Positions 56,985 to 64,000 of a DNA stretch of 64,000 bases are shown here, in pieces. The position numbers and the translations under genes are program-made. The stretch is from Trichobilharzia regenti. Taxonomy: Eukaryota > Platyhelminthes > Trematoda > Strigeidida > Schistosomatidae. The notes under the pieces were generated by a model that had not been told where the DNA came from, searched no databases, and saw only the letters and a program-made list of their open reading frames with translations. How positions within the stretch are numbered: position 1 is the first letter of the stretch; each line of letters begins with the position of its first letter. The stretch spans positions 84,852,903 to 84,916,902 of the forward strand of contig OX235262.1 in the NCBI GenBank assembly GCA_944472135.2, written 5' to 3'.

Positions 56985-57410
56985 AGATGCGCAGACTATC
57001 GACAGAGCTAGCGGCGGTCAAACCAAAACATGGCACCAGTCAATGAAATCTACAACAGTTAGTCTAAGCCATGTAGGAAGGTGTAGACTTCCTGGTTAGG
57101 GTCCTCGGGACGGTAGAAATCAATAGTTGGAAACAATTAGTGATATGGCTCAAAATCGTTCTCAATGGCGCAGATGCATCCACTCCTTGTGATTTATGAT
57201 TTCTTATGAAACTATATTGTTCTTCGTTATTACTCTTCCTTTATCTTACACCTGTGTTTACTGTCTCTATTATGTATTTCTTCTACTTTCTTCGTTTGCT
57301 TTGTGTGCTACATGGAGTGTGGCGACTTGAAGTGACGCACATCAGTGCAAAGTTCTATGTCGAAAACAAACAGACAGATAGATGTGGATATTATATGGAG
57401 GTAACCGACA
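56985..57410 (+). mobile_element. RTE 3' end, lineage of the 5.8 kb copy
   Basis: GGCGGTCAAACCAAAACATG, GGCACCAGTCAATGAAATC, CCTCGGGACGGTAGAAATCA and GATATGGCTCAAAATCGTTC align with 6930-7110, followed by the same 3' UTR order (GTGTGCTACATGGAGTGTGG, AACAAACAGACAGATAG). Stop codons break the frame. It begins abruptly, a 5' truncation. Confidence 0.85.
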
Positions 57411-57424
57411 GGAAGCCTAGCTCA

Positions 57425-57830
57425 GCCTAGATTTCGTGCTAGTTAGCACTCAATAGTCAGCAAGGCGTAGCTGCAATCTTGAAGGAATTCATCTTCCCCC
57501 TGAGATTCGAACCCGCGTCACCCAGTGCCACCTATAGTCAGAGATGTTACCACTGAGCTATTCGGGTTCGCGATTGACCTTCTGTAGGATTGTGTTGGAC
57601 ACTTTAATTTGACACTGGTAACTACTGCTATGTGTCTAGTCCTTTGTTTGGTGCACAGCGGATTCTATCAGTCAGGTTAGCAATGTAGCCAAAATCAGCG
57701 TCCACCGTGATGGTGAGCTACCTAGAATGTTGGCACAATGCCAACCTGACTGACAGAATTCAGTCTGCACTAAACAAAAGACTAAACACATCACACTAGT
57801 TATTAGTGTCAAATCAAAGTACTAATGGGT
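57425..57830 (-). repeat. SINE-C copy with inverted duplicated body
   Basis: The head complement (GAGATTCGAACCCGCGTCAC, GTTACCACTGAGCTATTCGG) is followed by one body piece (57605-57690: CTAGTCCTTTGTTTGGTGC) and then its inverted partner (57715-57830: TGCACTAAACAAAAGACTA). The two body arms could pair over about 80 bases. Confidence 0.8.
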
Positions 57831-57960
57831 ATAAATGTAATTCAATGGATTGCATATTACTGAGTAAATTTATGCGAACTAATCTTTTTATAATAAAACA
57901 AAAGAGAATTCATTTTTGGATTATTCCATCTCTTTTCTTTTTTTCTTTTCTGCTTTAAAG

Positions 57961-58155
57961 TTTAACAGCAATGAAAAATAAGGCTGCAAAACCGAATATT
58001 TTTGTAATGGACTTAATATTATTACAAATTGCATTCCCAATTATTAGCGGACTTACTGGTTGGCCTTTTGTGTCTGGTACAACAGTTCGTACACTAAGCA
58101 ATCTTGTTGCCTTGGTTAAAATGGATCAAAGTCCAGCACCCGGTATGCCACATAA
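57961..58155 (+). CDS. SLC4-family transporter, exon 7 (membrane segments 9-10, anion-site arginine)
   Basis: A long pyrimidine tract and TTTAAAG end at 57960. One base completes Gly from exon 6. The sequence runs LTAMKNKAAKPNIFVMDLIL, then GLTGWPFVSGTTVRTLSNLV. It is the counterpart of AE1 FGMPWLSATTVRSVTH. The Arg of TTVR (about residue 485) aligns with AE1 R730, and the spacing from the exon 6 Glu (48 residues) is close to that in AE1 (49). The family motif ending in PG is kept as QSPAPG. The donor is AA|GTAAGT, phase 2. Confidence 0.95.
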
Positions 58156-58294
58156 GTAAGTCAGATATACAAACGTATACTAGTCTACAGAATTACCACG
58201 TTAACTGATGTTTTTGTTTCAACCTAATAATATTCCTCTAGTAAGGTGGATGGGATATTTAGCTAGTTCTATCTATCAGCGAATTATGCACGAA

Positions 58295-58905
58295 TGACTC
58301 TTTATTTGCCTGTACGTACCCACTGGGATTCGAACCCAGGACCTTCCGGTTACAAGGCAAACTTGCATACCATCCAGCCACTGGGACCCAATGCAATGGC
58401 CAGCCCATGAATTCTAACTTATACCAATTCGTGATTTGGCGCGACCCCAACCATTTTCATAGGCGGGACATCCATCCACATACGTGACATCTGGATGGAC
58501 CTCAATGGTCACGACCTCTCACTAGAACTCAGGAAACTTCAACCTGTAGTAAGTCACTAGTGAGCATCAGATTAATTTTCTATAGTTTGGTTTGTAGGGG
58601 TTAGTTGTGTCTTTTTTACGAGTTGATATCAGTTAGAGAACCATTGAAAACCAGCACTAGAGTACTGGACAGCTGTTTCATCCTAGTTTGGGAATCATTG
58701 GCTAAATCACGAATTGGTATAAGTTAGAATTCATGGGCTGGCCAGTCAATCGGGTCCCAGTGGCTGAATGATATACGAGTTTGTCTTGTAGCCTGAAGGT
58801 CCTGGGTTTGAATCCCAGTGGATGGGTGCTTACTGCCGATGATTCCCTGATATCAATCCGTGATCACTTAGTAAAAAAACATAACTAACCCTTACAAACC
58901 AAACT
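58295..58905. repeat. SINE-L inverted pair (GGTTTGTAAGG subtype)
   Basis: Minus copy 58310-58600 (GGGATTCGAACCCAGGACC; CTGGATGGACCTCAATGGTC; ending TATAGTTTGGTTTGTAGGGG). A further minus body is joined to a plus copy to 58905 (GGGTTTGAATCCCAGTGG; CAAACCAAACTATGG). All cores are truncated. Confidence 0.8.
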
Positions 58906-59389
58906 ATGGTAAATATTAAATGTCATCAAATGTATATATATGAGATTACTAGAATGAAAGTGAAACGAAGAATAAGAATGACATGAATGCGAGATATAAG
59001 TGAAAAGATGATAAGGTTGATAAGAGGATGTTAAAAACACCAAGTGTGATGCTGTACATCGAGAGGACTTTTGGAACTTTACGTAAGATTGTGAATAAAA
59101 CAGGAAAATAATTGGCATTCAAAATCACAAATTATGTAGGTTTCAGCATCCTGTGGAGCCCATTTAGCTTATCTAACACCTAGTAATGAGTTTGCAGTCT
59201 AGTTTATAGATCACAGTAGGAGAACAGAGTGAATTAGGTTAGCGGAGTACAAAAGTCTTATTGAAGTCTCGACTAGAAAAATGCTCAGCTATATCGCTAC
59301 ATACACTCATACACAACTATACAATAGGATAGGACAAAGTGACAGTATTAAAATTAACCATATCAGAGTGGAAAGAAAAATTGATAAAT

Positions 59390-59640
59390 GAAGCTTTTAT
59401 TATCGAATACACACAATGCGAATGATTTCACACCTGATTCAGATATCTGGAAAGTTTTTTTATTTTTATGAGAAATTGGAAATTAGAACAAGAGCTATAA
59501 TTACAAAGTTTTTTCAAGTTGTTTACTGGCCATAGATTTCCATGATTATGAACAATAAACTGTATTCAAAACGTTTTCCAGTAAATAATGCCGCTTGAAT
59601 GTATGTTACTTACATCTAGTAGACAAATTAATATGAAATC
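59390..59640 (+). repeat. Probable Penelope-like terminal repeat fragment
   Basis: GATTATGAACAATAAACTGT, ATTCAAAACGTTTTCCAGTA and AATAATGCCGC follow the arm at 30620-30680 (GATTATGAGCAATAAAATCT ...). No coding part is attached. Confidence 0.55.
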
Positions 59641-59810
59641 ACACACTGCTACAGTATACAGGTTTCACACTTACCGATTCTATTAGCATTAAATTCATCT
59701 ATGTTGTATAGACGTCAAAAGTACATATACAGTTGACTGTCATAACACGTTAGATATTTTCATAACTGAAGGATATCAGTAAATAATTATTTTCTCTTTA
59801 TTTATTACAG

Positions 59811-60234
59811 AATCATAGGAACTGTTGAACAACGTGTCAGTGGGGTATTTGTTGGACTTCTAGTGGCTCTATCAATTTTTCTAGGATCTATATTGAGTCA
59901 TATTCCTCTTGCCGCTCTGTATGGCATGTTTCTTTATATGGGTGTAATGGGATTACGAGATTTACAGTTTGTTTTAAGAATGTGCTCATTAATGAAACGT
60001 CGAAAACATTGGGAGGACTGGGAGTGTGTTCGAGGTCTACCCAGCCGTCATATACTAGTCTTTTCACTTATTCAAGCTGCAGTTGTTCTGATACTGGTTA
60101 TCCTGAATATTATTTCCGATTTTACACCTCTCAACTATGTTGGGATTATTTTCCCAGTTGTTATCCTTTTCTATGGTCTTATTCGAGAGTTTGCCCTACC
60201 AAAATGGAAATGGTTAGCCTTATATCTTCATCAG
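59811..60234 (+). CDS. SLC4-family transporter, exon 8 (membrane segments 11-14)
   Basis: Largest exon seen, 424 bases. Acceptor TTTATTACAG ends at 59810 and the donor CAG|GTATGT follows 60234, phase 0. It opens with EQRVSGVFVGLLVALSIFLG and carries the strong family signature IPLAALYGMFLYMGVMGL (AE1: IPLAVLFGIFLYMGVTSL). A basic loop (MKRRKHWEDWECVRGLPSRH) precedes two more helices, ILVFSLIQAAVVLILVIL and IIFPVVILFYGLIREFALP. This completes the membrane domain and is the clearest evidence for the family. Confidence 0.97.
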
Positions 60235-60539
60235 GTATGTCAGTCACTTTTGGTAGTTTTCTGTTATATATTATAATATATATAGGTATTTAATATTTTA
60301 TTAAGTAATAACCAAAATTGATTAGTCTAAACTGTTGTACGACCTTAGACGTTGAGAATCAATGATCAGCAAAATTGATGGCTGTCTGCAATTATCTTTT
60401 GGACTTCCAATGTAATCAATCTAGCAACTGAAATGACGTGATAAACAGTTTGACTTCAGTACTGGGTTACGGTGGTCTGAAAAGTCTCATGATACTTGGA
60501 AGTGACCCGTTATTATAATTACATTTTTATTATTAATCA

Positions 60540-61400
60540 GCTGGGCTTCCAGAGCTTCAATAGCCTCACCTCACTTAATCCTCTCCCGTCTTTTTTGTCT
60601 TACTACAAAATTGGTTACAAGCTTTCATTCCCTCTTCATACAATCGTCTTCGTGTTACAATCGGATCCACTACCAAGTCGTCGCTTAATATTATTGTTCC
60701 AATTATCTACCTGTTTGGCGTGTAGTGTTATTCAACGCTTCCTTCAGTATATGTTCAATCCATCTCCGTTTACTTCTGTATGTTTGTTCGTTAGTCAACA
60801 GGCTATGGATTGATTTGCTTTGTTGCCAGATTTCCTTATTGCTTCGTTGTCCTTTCTTGCAGGTCATTTGATTTTCAGCCAGAGAAGGCAAGTCTTGGTG
60901 AAAGTCTGAAAGTTGTTGGAAAGGATTTTGATAATGCAAGCGGCAAGCCCCTGAACCATATAGAATCACTGACAACAATGTTAAAAGTTCGGACTTTGTT
61001 CCTTGTGACGAGTGCTGTAGGTTTTCTTACTGATGTCAGATTAAAGAAAGCCTGCTCTGCTTTCACGAACATACCTGGCTGGCTTTCAAACCCTCATCTG
61101 TTTCGTCAGTTGTGGCTGAAAAGATTTTACACAGGCCAATTACGTGAAGGCAATGACTTCCCTTAGACTTTCTCCAACCACTAGTGATTGTCGTTTGTTG
61201 TTAGTGGTGGTCGGGTATCTCGCACAACCCAGTAACCTTTATGCCTACTTGATGCCCTTCTCTTCTTCGCTACTATCTTCTTCTTGCTGGATTTCCACTC
61301 CAAATCGTCAGGGTCGTGAGAAACGAGAGGCGAATCATCGGCGAGGTTCATATCTTCTCTCCACAGTCTGTGGTATGACTTAGTTCATCGAAATTAGTAA
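60540..61400 (-). mobile_element. Decayed RTE fragment in intron 8
   Basis: Minus frames give KAEQAFFNLTSVRKPTALVT, then NKVRTFNIVVSDSIW, and, in another frame, KRRWIEHILKEALNNTTRQ, which resembles the RTE C-terminal block ...RRWIGH.LRK...ITRQ. Many stops and shifts. The right-hand limit is uncertain. Confidence 0.6.
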
Positions 61401-61662
61401 GATCATCAGTGGCAATAAAGAGCATTGCGTATGATCTATGGCTTACAATAGTCAGTTTGCACAAATACGAATTCTATTTTCAAGTTTCTCCATCACCTAT
61501 CTTCTAATACTTAATATCCTCTTCCTGAAAATACTATACCACAAGGCTGTGTTACTCCGTCTTAAAAAAATTCTGCATCTAGTTAATCGGACAAAGAACC
61601 TCATTTTGTACACTTAGATTTAATCTATACTGATAATAATGATTGAAATGACTGGATTTCAC

Positions 61663-62229
61663 TCATTGACATATTGATGAATGAAGCTGTGATACATTAG
61701 TTTGATATTTCGTTAACTGTTGTACACCTGCATCCATGCATCTTAGTCCATACTGTTTCAACTCCTCTTCACACGATCTCCTCCATGTCACCCTTGCATT
61801 GACGCCCCACTCGCTGCTTATCTTTCGGCCTGATTCCACTCGAGCAATGGCCTGACGCGCGCGCGATGTCACCCAGGGGCGCGGCCTCCTCAGCCAGTGT
61901 CCAATCCATCTCAATCCACTCTCTCCTGCATATATGTTAGTTGGCGATTGGTTCTTGTTTTGTTTGTTTCAAGCCATAGTTTCTTGTGATTCTTTCCGGC
62001 CCAGCCCGGCCATCTGATCTTCAGTATAGATCCAGAGAAGACAGTTGTTGGTTGATGAAGGTCTGCAACAGGCTGTTGGAAATATTCTTTGGGATCCACC
62101 CGCCAAGTTTCTGATCCGTATAGAAGAAGTGACTGACTTGACGTTTGTATTGAAAATCCAAACTCTGTTGTTGATGCTGAGTTTATTAATCAGATATCGG
62201 TTCACAGTGGTAATGAATTGTAAACGCAT
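61663..62229 (-). mobile_element. RTE C-terminal fragment
   Basis: LRWIGHWLRRPRPWVTSRAR, AIARVESGRKISSEWGVNAR and VTWRRSCEEELKQYGLRCMD are the counterpart of the 56.4 kb copy. Upstream in the element, INNRVWIFNTNVKSV and QRIFPTACCRPSSTNNCLLW are RT thumb-region remains. The coding part is frame-shifted. Confidence 0.8.
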
Positions 62230-62872
62230 TTGATAAGACTTCGCACTGAACGAAAAAGACGAATATCTAATGAAGTCGTTTATCAGTACAGTAATTTAGT
62301 CGAAGTGAACAGCCTTGTTTTAATGACTCATTTTACCTTAGATTCCTTGCATTAAACAAAGGAGGGAGAATTTCATATACGGATCCTTTCAACAACTTAT
62401 TAACAGTGTACGCCATTTATACTTGTCCTAAATACTTAATGAAATGAATAAGTCATTCAGAAGACAAATATTGTGAGGTTATATAATTTCCCAGTTTCAC
62501 CACAAACACGAATTGACTTCAAAAATTGAAGGATCTGTGTGCTTACTGCTAAAGAGTTCAAAACCGGGAGTAAGCGATACGTGGCTTTTCTGACAATAAA
62601 TTATTCTGTCACTGACGCTGACGAAATCTACACTGGAGTTTAACTTCGTTACTATAAACTTGTTTTCAAAGAAAAGAAATGCATATTTAAATCTCTTAGT
62701 TATCCTACACATACAGACAGATATATAAAAAGTATAGACCGACAGGGTTTACACATTCAAACTGAGGTATTAATTAACTGCAAAGAAAACGAAGGGATGA
62801 CAATAATATTATCACCTAATTCTAACACATGTGTTTGGATTTTACTCATTAAATTTCTTTCCTTTCAATCAG

Positions 62873-62944
62873 CGTAACGACATTGAAGGATTAGAAGGTT
62901 TTTTTTTTACTGAACTCGAAGATGATTTGTTGTTCTGGTCCTAA
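62873..62944 (+). CDS. SLC4-family transporter, terminal exon 9 (short acidic tail and stop)
   Basis: Predicted last exon. The acceptor CTTTCAATCAG ends at 62872. Phase 0 matches exon 8, giving ...LALYLHQ-RNDIEGLEGFFF-TELEDDLLFWS-stop (TAA 62942-62944), 23 codons. The acidic ELEDD lies where vertebrate AE proteins have an acidic tail (LDADD in AE1). A run of ten T bases inside the exon keeps the frame only at its present length. The matching phase, the acceptor and the nearby AATAAA support the call. The short length means it rests on context rather than on homology alone. Confidence 0.72.
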   Translation, partial: RNDIEGLEGFFFTELEDDLLFWS

Positions 62945-62961
62945 ATGTAACCTTGAAGCTC

Positions 62962-62967
62962 AATAAA
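62962..62967 (+). promoter_or_regulatory. Likely polyadenylation signal of the SLC4 gene
   Basis: AATAAA lies 17 bases past the predicted TAA stop. That implies a very short 3' UTR. A longer UTR using a later signal is possible. Confidence 0.5.
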
Positions 62968-63089
62968 CAAGTTGAGATTAATAGATAAAAAGGAGACATC
63001 TAGTGGTAAAATCTATGTTTACTTTGATTCTCCTTTCCATCATTATTAACATTAATACACTTTTAATGTTGTACTTAACAAAGCAGCAA

Positions 63090-63480
63090 TCTTCAAGTGT
63101 TAAATTAAGGACTGATATTCGGTGGAGAACCATTAAAAACTAGGAAGTGCCGGACATTTGAGAAGTGAATTCAACTAACATTTAGAAATTAATCTAATAC
63201 TCACTAGTGGCTGAGCACACGATTAAGTTGCCTTGCGTTCTAGTGAGAGGCTAGGCAGGTTGGATCCACCAGGTTGCGTATGAAGACAGGCACTCATCAG
63301 TGACCTTAGCTAGCGGCAGTGGTTTACATTGTTAATTAGAAGAAGTTAGAATTCTCGGGTCGTTGCATTGGTTTCCAGTATCTGAGTGTTCTGTGGGGAT
63401 CGCCTCATAATTTGATTTTCATCCTAGTTTAAGACTTTAAAGCATTAGAAATAGAACCTACAAGTTTCAGGTTATGGAGC
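63090..63480. repeat. SINE-L remnants in inverted arrangement
   Basis: A short minus piece (TGATATTCGGTGGAGAACCA) and a diverged plus copy (ATCTAATACTCACTAGTGGC, GAAGAAGTTAGAATTCTCGG, TTCATCCTAGTTTAAGAC). These lie past the predicted end of the SLC4 gene. Confidence 0.6.
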
Positions 63481-63741
63481 GTTTTCCTTGATCATTCATC
63501 TGTCTTTGACTTCGTGTTTTTCGGAATAACTTGTTTTTATACTTTCTCTCTACCTACCATTTTAAGTGCCTTGTTCCGCGTACAGTCACATAACAATCAC
63601 ATTGTTAATATAACCTTCCTTTATATATTAAAGCCAAAATAGTGGGACAGCACAGGTTTTATATCATTTATATATGTGTATCGTATGTTTTTTCTTTTGG
63701 ATATAATTTTCAGCAGTTTCATACCTATACTGATGATGAAA

Positions 63742-63922
63742 GTACGTCGGTGGCACAGTGGTTTGGACTCTCGCCGACCATGCACATAGTCCTAGGTTCG
63801 ACCTCCTGCCGACACACACCTGATATCTATGGTCGACCTGCAAAATATGGGCTACCAATATCCATGCTGAAAATTCCATACTTGTACCAAAAATACAGTG
63901 TGGAATCAAGCTGTAAATCAAA
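63742..63922 (+). repeat. SINE-B copy
   Basis: GTACGTCGGTGGCACAGTGG, AGGTTCGACCTCCTGCC, CACCTGATATCTATGGTCGA, CCATACTTGTACCAAAAATA, CAAGCTGTAAATC. It shares its body only with the copy nested in the 17 kb Penelope-like element. Confidence 0.88.
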
Positions 63923-64000
63923 GAAAAAACAATTAATCTCAGTCACTGAAATCAGTTAATTCCTTTTCTGAATTTTAACAAAACAATAAGAGAGAATGTA

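Noticed and set aside
60810..61166. 118-codon plus-strand frame (QPEKASLGESLKVV...) as a gene
   Set aside because: The opposite strand carries RTE C-terminal motifs, and a related sequence occurs at 22.7 kb. It is an antisense shadow of a decayed LINE.

Overview
The window looks like nuclear DNA of a trematode of the genus Schistosoma. The DNA is AT-rich and intron-dominated. It holds tRNA-derived SINEs that carry a hammerhead ribozyme of the schistosome Sm-alpha type, Penelope-like retroelements with a GIY-YIG endonuclease, RTE-type LINE fragments and a Merlin DNA transposon. I cannot tell the species from sequence alone.

One host gene spans the window on the plus strand, a member of the SLC4 (anion exchanger / bicarbonate transporter) family. 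I could place nine coding exons: 3041-3236, 9815-10174, 22249-22397, 50364-50558, 51591-51749, 54871-55136, 57961-58155, 59811-60234 and 62873-62944. All splice junctions read GT-AG with matching phases. Together they give 671 codons and a stop: the end of the cytoplasmic domain, the full membrane domain and a short acidic C-terminal tail. An AATAAA lies 17 bases past the stop. The N-terminal cytoplasmic exons lie upstream of the window. By eye, the two residues of the human AE1 anion site (E681, R730) are kept, while the stilbene-reactive lysine motif is not. A decayed second copy of exon 1 lies in the first intron.

Almost everything else is intronic repeat. I use these working names. SINE-H is the Sm-alpha-like SINE with a true hammerhead. 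SINE-L is a longer tRNA-headed repeat whose body keeps hammerhead-like core blocks; it is the commonest repeat here and often occurs as inverted pairs. SINE-A and SINE-B share a tRNA-like head (GCGTCGGTGG...) but have different bodies. SINE-C has a head with TATAGCTCAGTGGTAAC. SINE-D is a further tRNA-headed repeat at 15.4 and 21.5 kb.

Layout: 0-10 kb has exons 1-2, an RTE copy with an open RT frame, the pseudo-exon and several SINEs. 10-22 kb (intron 2) has a tRNA-Leu relic, Penelope-like copies, the best hammerhead, and two copies of SINE-D with a near-identical core. 22-50 kb is a single 28 kb intron with RTE, Penelope-like and CR1/Jockey-like copies and many SINEs. 50-63 kb holds exons 4-9 with shorter introns, a Merlin element with a 9-bp target duplication, and a tRNA-Asp relic fused between SINE pieces. 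No other host protein gene, rRNA or CRISPR array was found.
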